DNA from: Clostridium estertheticum
GTDB taxonomy: Bacteria > Bacillota > Clostridia > Clostridiales > Clostridiaceae
Direction of reading: 5' to 3'
Assembly: GCF_026650985.1 (NCBI RefSeq)
Contig: NZ_CP086239.1
Coordinates: 2,790,001-2,854,000, forward strand
DNA: 64,000 bases
Positions 25,462 through 35,613 of this stretch are shown here, one piece after another. The notes beneath the pieces are model-generated. The model was not told the origin of the DNA. It saw only the letters and a program-made list of their open reading frames with translations, and searched no databases. The stretch's first letter is position 1, and each line of letters begins with the position of its first letter. The position numbers and the translations under genes are program-made.

Positions 25462-27459
25462 TTGAAAAAAAAGTATGAAATTCTTTTTCAGCCAATGAAA
25501 ATAGGTAAATTAGAAATTAAAAACAGATTTGTTATGGCACCAATGGGTCCTGGGGGCTTATGTGACGCCGATGGAACTTATAATGAACGTGGAGTAGAGT
25601 ATTACGTTGAGAGGGCTAAAGGCGGTACCGGATTAATTATTACCGGAGTAACTATGGTTGAAAATGACATTGAAAAATGTGCTTTACCATCAATGCCTTG
25701 TCCAACACTTAATCCTTTGAACTTTGTTAAAACAGGAAAAATTATGACTGAAAGAGTACATGCTTATGGGGCAAAAATGTTTCTGCAGTTGTCAGCTGGA
25801 TTTGGAAGAGTAAGTATACCTTCAATTGTAGGCAAAACCGCAGTAGCACCGTCACCGATTCCTCATAGATGGCTTGATGGAGTTACCTGTAGAGCATTAA
25901 CTATAGAAGAAATAAAAACTTATATTAAAAAATTTGCGCAGTCAGCTGCTATAGCTAAAAAAGCTGGTTTTGACGGTATTGAAATTCATGCCGTACATGA
26001 AGGTTATTTACTTGATCAATTTGCAATTTCATTTTTTAATAATAGAACAGATGAGTATGGTGGAAGTTTAAGAAATAGACTAAGATTTGCTATAGAAGTT
26101 GTACAAGCGATAAAAGAAGCATGTGGACAGGATTATCCAGTTTCACTACGTTATAGCATTAAAAGTTTTATTAAAGATTGGAGGCAAGGTGGCCTTCCTG
26201 GTGAAGATTTCGAGGAAAAAGGTAGAGATATAGAAGAAGGAATTGAGGCAGCTAAAATTCTTGAAGAAGCTGGTTATGATGCTTTTAATGGAGATGTAGG
26301 TTCTTATGATTCTTGGTATTGGAGTCATCCACCGATGTATCAGAAAAAAGGGATGTATTTAGAGTACAATGAAATACTAAAAAAAGTACTTAAAGTTCCA
26401 GTTATTACTGCTGGTAGAATGGAAGACCCTGAACTTGCAAGTGAATCTATCCTACAAGGAAAAACAGACATGATTGCGCTTGGAAGACCTCTCCTTGCAG
26501 ATGCTGAAATACCTAATAAGATAATGGCTGATAAATTTGATAAGGTAAGACCTTGTTTATCCTGCCAAGAAGGTTGCATGGGAAGGCTCGCTACATATGC
26601 CACCGTATCTTGCGCTGTAAACCCAGCTTGTGGAAGAGAAAATGAATATGGCATATCTTCTGCTAGAAAAAGTAAAAAAGTGGTCATCATTGGTGGCGGA
26701 GTAGCTGGATGTGAAGCAGCTAGAGTCTGTACTCTAAGGGGTCATAAAGTTACTTTGCTTGAAAAAAGTGATAAACTAGGTGGAAATATTATAGCTGGAG
26801 GAGTTCCAGATTTTAAGGACGACGACAGAGCCCTTGCTAAATGGTATACAGATGAATTAAAAGATTTAGAAGTAGATATACATTTTAATACAGAAGCTAC
26901 CAAAGAAATCATTACCAATTTAAAATCTGATGTTGTAATTGTTGCTACTGGTTCAACTCCTAGAATTCTTAATATTGATAATTCGAGTAAAGTTTATAGC
27001 GCAGAAGATGTTCTTCTTGGAAGAAAAGATGCTGGTAATAATGTAGTAATTATTGGTGGTGGGCTAGTAGGTTGCGAGGCCGCTTTATGGTTAGTAGATC
27101 AAGGCAAAAAAGTTACTATTGTTGAAATGCAAAGCGACATTTTAAAAGTAGGTGGCCCTTTGTGCCATGCAAATGAGGATATGCTTCGCGATTTAGTTAA
27201 TTTCAAGAAAATAGATCTTAAATTTAATACAATGGTAGCAAGCGCTACTACTGAAGGCTTCATACTAAAATCAGGCGAAAAAGAAGAAGCTATAAAAGCA
27301 GATTGCGCAATTGTTGCAATTGGCTATAACTCACAAAAGAGTTTATACGATGAACTAAAGTTTAAAGTACCAGAGGTTCATCTGCTAGGAGACGCAAGAC
27401 AAGTTCAAAATATTATGTACGCAATTTGGGATGCATATGAAGTATCAAGAAACATTTAA
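25462..27459 (+). CDS. Old-yellow-enzyme/enoate-reductase-type flavoenzyme
   Basis: A 665-residue FMN/Fe-S/FAD oxidoreductase of the 2,4-dienoyl-CoA reductase, enoate reductase and BaiCD/BaiH group. Residues 1-360 are the FMN TIM barrel (RFVMAPMG, AVHEGYLLDQF, NNRTDEYGGSLRNR). A 4Fe-4S site follows as CLSCQEGC then C after 11 residues (C-x2-C-x3-C-x11-C). The rest is an FAD/NAD(P) domain with two dinucleotide motifs (VVIIGGGVAGCEAARV, VVIIGGGLVGCEAALWL). It reduces activated C=C bonds with NAD(P)H; the true substrate is unknown. I chose the TTG at 25462 because AGGGGG lies 7 nt upstream; the frame extends further without a site. It is controlled by a TetR-type promoter region. Confidence 0.85.
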   Translation: MKKKYEILFQPMKIGKLEIKNRFVMAPMGPGGLCDADGTYNERGVEYYVERAKGGTGLIITGVTMVENDIEKCALPSMPCPTLNPLNFVKTGKIMTERVHAYGAKMFLQLSAGFGRVSIPSIVGKTAVAPSPIPHRWLDGVTCRALTIEEIKTYIKKFAQSAAIAKKAGFDGIEIHAVHEGYLLDQFAISFFNNRTDEYGGSLRNRLRFAIEVVQAIKEACGQDYPVSLRYSIKSFIKDWRQGGLPGEDFEEKGRDIEEGIEAAKILEEAGYDAFNGDVGSYDSWYWSHPPMYQKKGMYLEYNEILKKVLKVPVITAGRMEDPELASESILQGKTDMIALGRPLLADAEIPNKIMADKFDKVRPCLSCQEGCMGRLATYATVSCAVNPACGRENEYGISSARKSKKVVIIGGGVAGCEAARVCTLRGHKVTLLEKSDKLGGNIIAGGVPDFKDDDRALAKWYTDELKDLEVDIHFNTEATKEIITNLKSDVVIVATGSTPRILNIDNSSKVYSAEDVLLGRKDAGNNVVIIGGGLVGCEAALWLVDQGKKVTIVEMQSDILKVGGPLCHANEDMLRDLVNFKKIDLKFNTMVASATTEGFILKSGEKEEAIKADCAIVAIGYNSQKSLYDELKFKVPEVHLLGDARQVQNIMYAIWDAYEVSRNI

Positions 27460-27479
27460 ACTAATAACAAAATCCATTT

Positions 27480-27511
27480 AGAAAAGGGTCAGCATTTGCT
27501 GGCCCTTTTCT
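27480..27511. terminator. Bidirectional terminator
   Basis: Stem AGAAAAGGGTCAGC (27480-27493) pairs with GCTGGCCCTTTTCT (27498-27511) with one wobble and a 4-nt loop. It separates two convergent genes. Confidence 0.8.
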
Positions 27512-27518
27512 AAATTGT

Positions 27519-29771
27519 TTATACTATAAATCTAAAATTTTCTTTACCTATTATCCCTGATTTTACAGCAGCGCGGTAAAATGAAACTATTGGATAAAAA
27601 CTTTGTGCAAACCCTTTAGGACCAGGTCCTTGCATAATGACTGCATCACCAACAATTCGTTTGCCACCAACAGAAGATTTAACACCATTCATCGCTTCTT
27701 TATAAAAAGTTGCAAGTCCGCTCTTAATAAAATTAACATCTCCTGTAAGTTCATATGCATCCGCAAGAGCCTCTAACACAAGCGTATTATTTCCCATTCT
27801 CCTTAGGCTTGGAAGTTCTTTATAGTAGAACAACCCATTTTCTAATATACAGTTATCAACCATATCAGTTACTGCATCCAAAATCATTCCTTTTATCTTT
27901 TCCTGAGGTCTTATTCGGTAGTATCTCATTAAGCTCCCTACTGCAACGGCTATCATAAAAGGAATTCTTATTGTAGTATGATCTGTATAAGGAGCTAGCC
28001 ACCCACCATACTCTTCTTTCCAATCTTCAAAATGTTGTATAATTTTTTCAGCTGGTTCTAGCCACTTTTCATCGTTTGTTTCTTTGTAAAGTGCTACTAA
28101 GGTTCTTAATGCCCAACCGGTTTCTCTTGCATTTATGCCTCCCTTTTGCTTGAATTTTGGTAATTCTAATTGACGTAGTACATTTTCACCAATTCCTATT
28201 GCTGCCTTATAGGCTAAGTATTCACCAGTTTGATGATAGTAATCGAGTAACCCTTCTACCCACTCATGACTTGGCTCTACTTTACCACTTACATGACTCG
28301 CAGAGTGGGTTATCTGTGCCTCATATCTTAACGGATCATTACTATAATGACATACATCAACATCCATCCAGTGCTCTGCAGTTACAAGCATATAATCTAA
28401 CATTCGTCTTTCTTTGCTTCTTGCATACATAAGCATTACTGCATGTGGAAAGTCATATTCATTATTAGTCCAAACTGGCTCACCATTTCCTCTCCCCTGT
28501 AGCGTATATCCAGGGTCAGGTGCATCTCCCCAATGTAGAATTCCATAAGCCTTGCCTCTTGCATCAGCCTTATTTATAAGTGATATTTCCAATTTATCTA
28601 TTTTGTTTTCAACAAATACCTCTTCAAATACTCCTGCCTCTTTATAAATATCAGGTTCTAACACAGGTCTATCTGGCATCTGAAATTGTAAGCTCCTCAC
28701 ATTTAGCCCTTGCACACTTGTATTCTCATCGTGAAAATGCAAAAACACTTTATGGGTTTTTGCCATTCCTTGTAGAAGTCTTAAACCACCTGATTCCTTT
28801 GGTAATATACTAATTTTAATGCCGCACTCATTAACTTCCAATGCTTTAGGAAAGTTTTGTTGTGCTTGATAAATCGTAGCGCAAACTCCACCTTTGTTTT
28901 CATTTTTAATATCCGCCCAAAACGTTCCATAGAAAGTCTCTGGTATATGTTCATTCGCTTCATAAACCAGCTGCCTCGCATCAATTAAATGCTTAAGTGT
29001 TTCTTCATTTTCACCGTAAGTGATGTCGCTAGCATAATTTGATATTCCAAGGGTTGTATCAACTTTTTCTCCTTTGACTTTATTGTTTTTTATGTTGATT
29101 TCTATTCCCTTTAATTCCTGCTGTTCTCCTTCTTCGCGATTTATAATTTGATAATCCATTCTTATCCATGGTTTTCCTGCAAACGCATATATCCTTAAAA
29201 CATAATCAATTAAGCTTTTACCTGATTCGTTATAATGTTTTCCTTTGGTTTGTACAACTACGCGGATAGGTCCATCTTCTATTATCTCAAAGCCCTGTTT
29301 TCCAACAGTAGCTTTAAAGACTTCATCATTATTATCATATATACTAGGACCTACTATATCACCATTACCATATTCAAAATTCTTATATTTTATGTTATTA
29401 AAAATACCTACTTCACCTATCTTACTAAAATTAATATTAATTTCGCCTGTATCTAAACATAACCTTCCATTGTGCTCTTTAACCTTAACAGCATTATATT
29501 CAAGTGAATCGTTTTCATTTTCCAAATCACAATAATAATCTTTGCCTTTATTTCCAGGTAAATTAGCTAAAAAATTTACCAATAGCCATTTTACCGAATT
29601 ATCTGGCCATTTTGCTGTAGACCTACATTGACTTGGAACAGATTTCTCCCCATCGGTAATTGATACTTTCGACAATTCCTTAAGAATTCCTTGCCTAAAA
29701 GGAATTGCTACGCAACAAGGCTCATTTAACCGCTCAAATCTAGACAACTTCTCAAAATGCAACTTAATCAT
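27519..29771 (-). CDS. YetA/PcRGLX-like protein (putative exo-rhamnogalacturonan lyase family)
   Basis: A 750-residue protein without a signal peptide. The N-terminal half (about 1-350) looks like a beta-rich RIFT-barrel region (FERLNEPCCVAIPF, then KWPDNSVKWLLVNFLANL). The C-terminal 350 residues are an alpha-helical toroid (DVCHYSNDPLRYEAQITHS, RETGWALRTLVALYKETND). This plan matches the PcRGLX/YetA family, named for the Penicillium PL26 exo-rhamnogalacturonan lyase and B. subtilis YetA. Lyase activity is inferred from the family, not from residues I can check. With the GH105 hydrolase, GPH symporter and rha genes it fits breakdown of the rhamnogalacturonan I backbone. The ATG follows AAGGGGG. 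Confidence 0.7.
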   Translation of the reverse strand: MIKLHFEKLSRFERLNEPCCVAIPFRQGILKELSKVSITDGEKSVPSQCRSTAKWPDNSVKWLLVNFLANLPGNKGKDYYCDLENENDSLEYNAVKVKEHNGRLCLDTGEININFSKIGEVGIFNNIKYKNFEYGNGDIVGPSIYDNNDEVFKATVGKQGFEIIEDGPIRVVVQTKGKHYNESGKSLIDYVLRIYAFAGKPWIRMDYQIINREEGEQQELKGIEINIKNNKVKGEKVDTTLGISNYASDITYGENEETLKHLIDARQLVYEANEHIPETFYGTFWADIKNENKGGVCATIYQAQQNFPKALEVNECGIKISILPKESGGLRLLQGMAKTHKVFLHFHDENTSVQGLNVRSLQFQMPDRPVLEPDIYKEAGVFEEVFVENKIDKLEISLINKADARGKAYGILHWGDAPDPGYTLQGRGNGEPVWTNNEYDFPHAVMLMYARSKERRMLDYMLVTAEHWMDVDVCHYSNDPLRYEAQITHSASHVSGKVEPSHEWVEGLLDYYHQTGEYLAYKAAIGIGENVLRQLELPKFKQKGGINARETGWALRTLVALYKETNDEKWLEPAEKIIQHFEDWKEEYGGWLAPYTDHTTIRIPFMIAVAVGSLMRYYRIRPQEKIKGMILDAVTDMVDNCILENGLFYYKELPSLRRMGNNTLVLEALADAYELTGDVNFIKSGLATFYKEAMNGVKSSVGGKRIVGDAVIMQGPGPKGFAQSFYPIVSFYRAAVKSGIIGKENFRFIV

Positions 29772-29838
29772 AATTGTAACCCCCTTCTATATTGCTTAGT
29801 AAATTAAAACATAGCCCATTATATTTGCCTCATTCCAT

Positions 29839-29847
29839 ATTATAACA
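29839..29847 (-). promoter_or_regulatory. Extended -10 promoter of the YetA-like gene
   Basis: TGTTATAAT on the minus strand (29847-29839) is an extended -10 box (TGnTATAAT), about 68 bp before the start codon. No good -35 box is visible, which suggests that an activator is used. Confidence 0.45.
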
Positions 29848-29921
29848 TACACTTTATTAACATAAGTTAGGTTATCTGCTAAATAAGCTTCATGTATAAC
29901 AAACTATATCTTTATAATTGC

Positions 29922-29965
29922 AAATAAAAATAAGTCAGATTAAATAATCCGACTTATTTTTATTT
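29922..29965 (-). terminator. Terminator of the rha operon
   Basis: Long hairpin, AAATAAAAATAAGTCAGAT pairing with its near-perfect complement, 32 bp after the rhaA stop codon. Confidence 0.75.
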
Positions 29966-29996
29966 ACTCATAATTAATATTCTATACTTAATCCAA

Positions 29997-31253
29997 TTAA
30001 CTTCTTTTACTTAATTCAGTCTTTTCATAATCTTTAACATCATCAAGCCATTTTTCTGCTACTGGAACATTATTCTTTTCACAATAGTAATTCCAAATAT
30101 CACCCATTGGATAAGTTTTGAACTCTTCCATTAAAGCTAATCTTTCAGTAAAGTTTCCATCATCTTGTAATTCTTTTAATTTCTCATTAGGTGTGAGCAT
30201 TGCACTTAGTAATGCCTTTATCATATTTCTCGATCCTATTGTCCATGCTGCTATTCTATTTATACTAGCATCAAAGAAATCAAGACCAATAATAACTCTA
30301 CCCAATGCATCATTTCTTACAATTTCCTTAGAGAGTTCTTTAATTTCATCATCAAATAGTATAACATGATCAGAATCCCATCTTACTGGTCTACTTACAT
30401 GAAGTGCTACTTTATCATTAAATAACAGCATTGCAGATAATTTATCTGAAACAACCTCTGTTGGATGATAATGTCCTGTATCCATTAATGACATTATATT
30501 GTTTCTTGCTGCATAACTTATATAAAATTCACTTGAACCTACAGTATAAGCCTCTGCTCCTAGTCCAAATACTTTTGATTCAACGCAATCAAGATTGTAT
30601 TTTTTATCTATTTTTTGTGTAAATATCTCATCTAAAGAGTCTTTAAGTCTCTTTCTAGGTCCCATTCTATCACTTGGAATATCTTTGTATCCATCTGGAA
30701 TCCAAATATTTGTTAAACAAGTTTGTCCAAGCTCCTTACCAAAATATTCTCCTATTTTTCTAGATGCCTTGCAATGTCTTATCCAGAAGTCTCTTATTTC
30801 TTTATCTGGACTAGATAGAGTTAATCCATCCGCAGCATTAGGATGTGAAAAAATTGTTGGATTAAAATCAAGACCTAATCCGTTTTTCTTTGCCCAATCT
30901 ACCCATTTTTTAAAATGCTCTGGTTTTAACTGGTCTCTTTCAACTACTTCTCCATCAGTTTCAGCATATATAGCATGTAAATTAACTTTATGTTTTCCTG
31001 GAATTAAACTTAGAGCTTTATCTAAATCTTTTCTTAATTCTTCTCCATTTTTAGCTTTTCCTGGATAATTACCAGTTGCAGCTATTCCACCTGATAATGC
31101 ATTCTGAGTTTTTTCAAAACCAGTTACATCATCTCCTTGCCAACAATGAATTGATATTTTCACCTTGCTCAGTTCTTCTAATATCTTATCTACATCTAGT
31201 CCCCATTTTTCATATTCTTTTTTAGACATCTCATATTTTTCTTTAATGTTCAT
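29997..31253 (-). CDS. rhaA: L-rhamnose isomerase
   Basis: A 418-residue enzyme (E. coli RhaA has 419) that converts L-rhamnose to L-rhamnulose using Mn2+. Family stretches are present throughout: [14 protein letters not shown] near the N-terminus, [30 protein letters not shown], and the metal-site segments [10 protein letters not shown] and [14 protein letters not shown]. The ATG is preceded by AGGGAGG. It is last in a minus-strand set of rhaM, MFS, AraC, rhaB and rhaA, 44 bp after rhaB. Confidence 0.96.
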   Translation of the reverse strand: MNIKEKYEMSKKEYEKWGLDVDKILEELSKVKISIHCWQGDDVTGFEKTQNALSGGIAATGNYPGKAKNGEELRKDLDKALSLIPGKHKVNLHAIYAETDGEVVERDQLKPEHFKKWVDWAKKNGLGLDFNPTIFSHPNAADGLTLSSPDKEIRDFWIRHCKASRKIGEYFGKELGQTCLTNIWIPDGYKDIPSDRMGPRKRLKDSLDEIFTQKIDKKYNLDCVESKVFGLGAEAYTVGSSEFYISYAARNNIMSLMDTGHYHPTEVVSDKLSAMLLFNDKVALHVSRPVRWDSDHVILFDDEIKELSKEIVRNDALGRVIIGLDFFDASINRIAAWTIGSRNMIKALLSAMLTPNEKLKELQDDGNFTERLALMEEFKTYPMGDIWNYYCEKNNVPVAEKWLDDVKDYEKTELSKRS

Positions 31254-31297
31254 TTATATTTGCCTCCCTTATAATTCATATACTCAATTACAGATAC

Positions 31298-32707
31298 TTA
31301 AACGTCATCTGGTTTAAATGTAATAATATTAAAAGATTCTTTAATAGCTCCTCTTGCTTCTCCTAAATCTTTAAAAATGTTATAACTTAAGAGCTGAGCT
31401 ACAATATTTCCTATTGCAGTTGCTTCAACTGGTCCAGCTAATACTTCTTTCCCAGTGACCCTGGCAACTAACTCATTTAAGAAATTATTTTGACATCCTC
31501 CACCAAAAATATTTATTCTCTTGAATTTTTTCTCAAATATTTCTTCAATATTTTCTACAGCCTTTTGATAACAATGAGCTAAGCTATTATACACACACAT
31601 TGCTATTTCACCAACATCGCCAGGAACTTTTTGATCCGTCTCATAGCAATAATCCTTTATTTCCTTTATCATATTTTCTGGTTTTAAGAATCTATCATCA
31701 TTAACATCTACTATTGATGTAAAATCTGATTTTGCTCTTGCCAAATCTACGAGCTTCGCAAAAGAATATTTATTTTCGAGATTCCTTGAAACCTCTTGGA
31801 TTACCCAAAGTCCCATAATATTTTTTAAAAATCTAAATCTGTAATCTATACCACCTTCATTAGTAAAATTGTATTCCATAGTTTGTGGTACACATAATGG
31901 AAATCTATTTTCAAGGCCAATTAATGACCATGTACCCGAGCTTAAGTATAGACTATCACTATCATTACATACTGATGATATAAATGCTGAACCAGTATCG
32001 TGAGTTGCAGGAAGTACAACCTCCATATCAAATCCGAATTCGAGGGCTAACTCTCTGCGTAACCCACCAATTTTAGTTTTAGGTAATTTTATTTCCTGGA
32101 ATATATCTTTCTTAATACCTAAATCATCCAAGATCTTTGGATCCCATGTCCTATCAAAAGAATTTACTAATTGAGTTGTTGTTGCATTAGTATATTCATT
32201 AACTTTTTTGCCAGTAAGCAAGAAATTAAGATAATCTGGAATCATTAAGAAAGTTTTTGCTTTCTCTAAAATTTCGGGTTTATTTTTCTTTATTGAAAGT
32301 AGTTGATATATAGTATTAAACCTTTGAAACTGAATGCCTGTATATAAATACATCATATCTTTTGGGATAATCTTAAACACTTCTTCCATAATACCTTCAG
32401 TTCTATCATCCCTATACGATACTGCATTTCCTATAATCTCATCCTTTTTATCAAGCAACACAAAATCTACAGCCCAAGTATCTATTCCAACACTCTTTGG
32501 AGTTTTTCCAAGTTCAACACATTTTTTAATTCCTATTTTTATGTTTTCAAATAACTTGTTAATATCCCAACAATATTCATCAGAAACTTTACTAATTCCA
32601 TTTTCAAATCTATAAATCTCTTCCAATTTTAATTTTCCATTTTCAACTGAGCCTAATATATGCCTTCCACTTGAAGCACCAATATCAATGGCTAAATAGT
32701 ATTCCAT
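31298..32707 (-). CDS. rhaB: Rhamnulokinase
   Basis: A 469-residue FGGY-family sugar kinase that phosphorylates L-rhamnulose with ATP. The N-terminal phosphate-binding loop is AIDIGASSGRHI, the sugar-contact region contains GIDTWAVDFVLL and YRDDRT, the actin-like ATPase motif is HDTGSAFI, and the adenosine motif is FGGGCQNNFLN. The ATG follows TGGAGG. A 145-bp gap upstream carries a GTAGACGTTTGCAA element (32738-32725) like those upstream of rhaM, so rhaBA may also have its own promoter. Confidence 0.96.
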   Translation of the reverse strand: MEYYLAIDIGASSGRHILGSVENGKLKLEEIYRFENGISKVSDEYCWDINKLFENIKIGIKKCVELGKTPKSVGIDTWAVDFVLLDKKDEIIGNAVSYRDDRTEGIMEEVFKIIPKDMMYLYTGIQFQRFNTIYQLLSIKKNKPEILEKAKTFLMIPDYLNFLLTGKKVNEYTNATTTQLVNSFDRTWDPKILDDLGIKKDIFQEIKLPKTKIGGLRRELALEFGFDMEVVLPATHDTGSAFISSVCNDSDSLYLSSGTWSLIGLENRFPLCVPQTMEYNFTNEGGIDYRFRFLKNIMGLWVIQEVSRNLENKYSFAKLVDLARAKSDFTSIVDVNDDRFLKPENMIKEIKDYCYETDQKVPGDVGEIAMCVYNSLAHCYQKAVENIEEIFEKKFKRINIFGGGCQNNFLNELVARVTGKEVLAGPVEATAIGNIVAQLLSYNIFKDLGEARGAIKESFNIITFKPDDV

Positions 32708-32724
32708 AACTTACCTCCAATCTC

Positions 32725-32738
32725 TTGCAAACGTCTAC
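32725..32738 (-). promoter_or_regulatory. Candidate rha regulatory half-site upstream of rhaB
   Basis: GTAGACGTTTGCAA on the minus strand, 18 bp before the rhaB start codon. It closely resembles the GTATACGTTTGTAA and TATACGTTTACATG elements upstream of rhaM. It could be an AraC-type site or a degenerate catabolite-repression (cre) site; position near the start favours a repressive role. Confidence 0.35.
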
Positions 32739-32852
32739 TTCTCGTGTAACTTTGTCTATAGCTAATATTCTAGTTTAATTGTCTAATTAATCCTATGTCC
32801 TATAAAGAGATTCTTACTGTCCTAATAAGTAATCAAACTATTACATTATTTT

Positions 32853-33851
32853 CTACTTTTTTCGATATTCATCAGGGGTAACGCCTACTTGATCCTTAAA
32901 TTGCCTATAAAAGTAACTCACGTTTGAATACCCAACTTCAGTAATTACTTCAATTACTGGCATCTTTGTGTTATGCAATAGATATTCTGCTTCTTTAATT
33001 TTCTTTTCTTTTACAAGTTCTGTTAAAGTTTTTCCTATAATTTTCTTTACTAGTTTACCTATATAATCAGGATTATAGCTAAAATGGTCTGCCATACTTT
33101 TTAATGTTATAACCTTATAATTACTGTTAATATAGTTTAAAATTTCTGTAGATATTGTAGAATCAATTTTAGAAACCATTTCACTAGATAAATATTTTTT
33201 ATAATCCCTTAACATTTCATTAAATAACAACATCATATAGGCACGGATAGCAGTTTCCATTCCATTTTTTTTATCATAGTATTCCATAAGTATCTGAATC
33301 ATAAAATTACAAACCTTATCGTTTTCGGATGTTTTAAAATGAATGTATTGCTTGAACTTATTTTTACCATATATCGCTTCAACAATAAAATTTGAGATTA
33401 AATCATTATCAGCAATTTGACTCATAAAAATCCAATCAAAAAATTCTTTTTTTATTAATACATTAATGGCAATGTCATCAAAACCCGCAGCCTCAATACT
33501 ATGTTCAACATTCATGTCTAGTAATAAAATTTCTCCTTTTTCTATTACTAATTTTTCTCCTTCAATCACCTGATTTATTTTACCAGAATATACAAACATC
33601 ATTTCTAAATAATCATGTTTATGTTTATCGAATTTTATAAACCTATCATGTTTATGGATTGCTATAACTTCTGATTCATTCATAAGTTTTTCATTGTTTA
33701 TTATCCATAAATTATTTTTAACTTTACTAGAAAAATGTTCTTTAAGTTTAATATCAAGTTCTGTACTTATTTTAGTATTATATAAATCATATGTTTTTTT
33801 TTCTATATCATTTAATTGCTTTAATTTTTTATCAAGATCTTTAATATTCAT
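32853..33851 (-). CDS. AraC-family transcriptional regulator (rhamnose-linked)
   Basis: A 332-residue regulator. An unusual helical N-terminal stretch of about 80 residues precedes a cupin sugar-sensing domain (HKHDRFIKFDKHKHDYLEM, then GEKLVIEKGEILLLDMNVEH). The C-terminal AraC domain has two helix-turn-helix units, ending VGYSNVSYFYRQFKDQVGVTPDEYRKK. It lies inside the rha gene set and is the likely rhamnose-responsive activator, comparable in role to RhaS/RhaR. The start ATG has a weak upstream site (GATGGTGAT). Confidence 0.82.
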   Translation of the reverse strand: MNIKDLDKKLKQLNDIEKKTYDLYNTKISTELDIKLKEHFSSKVKNNLWIINNEKLMNESEVIAIHKHDRFIKFDKHKHDYLEMMFVYSGKINQVIEGEKLVIEKGEILLLDMNVEHSIEAAGFDDIAINVLIKKEFFDWIFMSQIADNDLISNFIVEAIYGKNKFKQYIHFKTSENDKVCNFMIQILMEYYDKKNGMETAIRAYMMLLFNEMLRDYKKYLSSEMVSKIDSTISTEILNYINSNYKVITLKSMADHFSYNPDYIGKLVKKIIGKTLTELVKEKKIKEAEYLLHNTKMPVIEVITEVGYSNVSYFYRQFKDQVGVTPDEYRKK

Positions 33852-33975
33852 ATTATCACCATCACTTTTTATTTTATAATTCTTTGTTTATTATGGTCTT
33901 ATGAATTTATTATAACCTTATAAATTTAGTCTTACAATTTAAAGTTGATGGTGACTATATTACTATGAAAATATA

Positions 33976-35283
33976 TTAACTTATGCTTCCATAACGTTCC
34001 TTTTCTATATCATCAAGCGTTCTTCCTGAAGTATTTGGAGCAAATGCAATACCAACTATAGCACTAATTACAAGGAATCCTATCATGCATGCTGCTGCTA
34101 ATTGGAAACCAAACTTGCTCATAATGGTTGGGATAACAAAACTCCATATACCAAGTGCTATACGAACAACAAAGAACATTACACCTTGAGCAGATGCTCT
34201 ATATTTTGTTGGGAAAAGCTCACTAGCCCATAATTGATAAAATGGTTGTTGACCAAATCCACATGAAAGTCCATATCCAACAACAAATATTAATAACATG
34301 CTAGGTTTCATACTTGACGCTGGTAATAAAAATATTGACCAGGCACCAATTGCCATTATGGCTGATACCGCATAAATACCTCTACGACTTACTTTATCTC
34401 CAAGTCTCATAAATACAAAGTAAGTACCAATAGCTGTACATGCAAATAAACCTGCTTGAAGTAAGTTAGCAGTTTCTGCTGAAACCTTACCAACTGTTTG
34501 ATAAATTAATGGCATGAAAAATCCCATTGTACCTGCTGCCAAATTCCAAAATAAATATACACCAAGTAGAAATATTATTGACTTAAAATTTACTGGTCTT
34601 AATAAATCTTTAATAGTTACCTTTTTTAGTTGTCCTTTTGCTATAAGTTGTTTCTCTTTTTTCTTTTGATCTAACCAAGATTGTGACTCAGGCAAAGTTC
34701 TCCTTATTAACCAAGTTACAAGTGCCACTACAAATAAATGTCCAAAAACTATACGACTACCAAGAAGCCCTAAATGCCCTAGTGAAACTGATAGAATCAT
34801 AACAATAACTGGACCTGCTGCCCATGCAAGCTGCGCTGTACCACAATGCTTTGCACGCTCTTTAGCAGGTGCACCCTCAGCAATAGTGGTCCAAGAAGCT
34901 GGAATGTCAGCACCAACTGATAATCCTACAATAATATATCCAGTTAACATCATTCCAAAATTCTGTGAAAAAATAATAAATAACATACCAAACATATAAA
35001 ATATCATAGAAAAATTATAAACCAATTTACGACCATATTTATCACAAATATAACCGCCAATTAACGCACCAATAGCTGCTGAAACAGCATTCGAACTTAA
35101 AGCACTTAATAATCCAAGTTTCGCATCACTCATATGAAGATATGAAGTCCAAAGTGATAAACCTGCAGCACCAGCAACAATAGAACCTGCATCAATGTAA
35201 TTTGCCATTGATGCTGAAATAGTGGTTTTCCAAGCCAGTTTATTTTCTTCTTTACTAATAATTTGTTTTTCATTACTACTCAT
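33976..35283 (-). CDS. MFS transporter, candidate L-rhamnose permease
   Basis: A 435-residue major facilitator protein with about 12 transmembrane segments. Family signatures include GGYICDKYGRKLVYNFS between helices 2 and 3, SVGADIPASWTTIAEGAPAKERAK in the helix 4-5 region, the ELFPTKYRASAQG motif in the second half, and the sugar-porter-like ending SGRTLDDIEKERYG. It is not of the RhaT type. Its place between rhaM and the AraC gene, 15 bp after rhaM, makes rhamnose the most probable substrate, by context only. The ATG follows GGAGGG. Confidence 0.8.
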   Translation of the reverse strand: MSSNEKQIISKEENKLAWKTTISASMANYIDAGSIVAGAAGLSLWTSYLHMSDAKLGLLSALSSNAVSAAIGALIGGYICDKYGRKLVYNFSMIFYMFGMLFIIFSQNFGMMLTGYIIVGLSVGADIPASWTTIAEGAPAKERAKHCGTAQLAWAAGPVIVMILSVSLGHLGLLGSRIVFGHLFVVALVTWLIRRTLPESQSWLDQKKKEKQLIAKGQLKKVTIKDLLRPVNFKSIIFLLGVYLFWNLAAGTMGFFMPLIYQTVGKVSAETANLLQAGLFACTAIGTYFVFMRLGDKVSRRGIYAVSAIMAIGAWSIFLLPASSMKPSMLLIFVVGYGLSCGFGQQPFYQLWASELFPTKYRASAQGVMFFVVRIALGIWSFVIPTIMSKFGFQLAAACMIGFLVISAIVGIAFAPNTSGRTLDDIEKERYGSIS

Positions 35284-35298
35284 TTGTTATTCCCTCCT

Positions 35299-35613
35299 TT
35301 AATTTAAATGGAATAATTCTTTTAACTCCATTGAAACTGGGCTGTTATCCTCATTTGTTTCCATAACATCTTTCATATAAGCCCACCATTTTTGACAAAT
35401 TTCGGTTGCATCACTTTTACTCCATAAAACTTCATCTTCAATTTCTAAATACGCAATTAGACTATTTGTTTCTGCATCCAAGAAAATAGAATAGTTTTTT
35501 GCACCATACTCATGTAACATCTCAACCATTTCAGGCCAAATTTCATCATGACGTCTTTTATACTCAGCATGAAACCCACTAAATACTTTCATTACAATAC
35601 ATTTACGAACCAT
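35299..35613 (-). CDS. rhaM: L-rhamnose mutarotase
   Basis: A 104-residue protein of the RhaM dimeric ferredoxin-like family that interconverts alpha and beta anomers of L-rhamnose. The typical segments are FHAEYKRRHDEIWPEMVEML (with the catalytic His in R-R-H-D-E-I-W), NYSIFLD, and the Trp-rich end QKWWAYMKDVMETN. It is first in the rha gene set and probably the promoter-proximal gene. The ATG follows GGGAGG. Confidence 0.93.
   Translation of the reverse strand: MVRKCIVMKVFSGFHAEYKRRHDEIWPEMVEMLHEYGAKNYSIFLDAETNSLIAYLEIEDEVLWSKSDATEICQKWWAYMKDVMETNEDNSPVSMELKELFHLN

Noticed and set aside
28157-29535. Several plus-strand frames inside the YetA-like gene
   Set aside because: They are antisense to a long, well-formed gene, lack ribosome sites and show low-complexity translations.
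33855-33952. TCACCATCA and TGATGGTGA, an inverted pair around the AraC gene start
   Set aside because: The arms are 9 bp with about 80 bp between them and one overlaps the weak ribosome site of the AraC gene; too little to call an operator or terminator.
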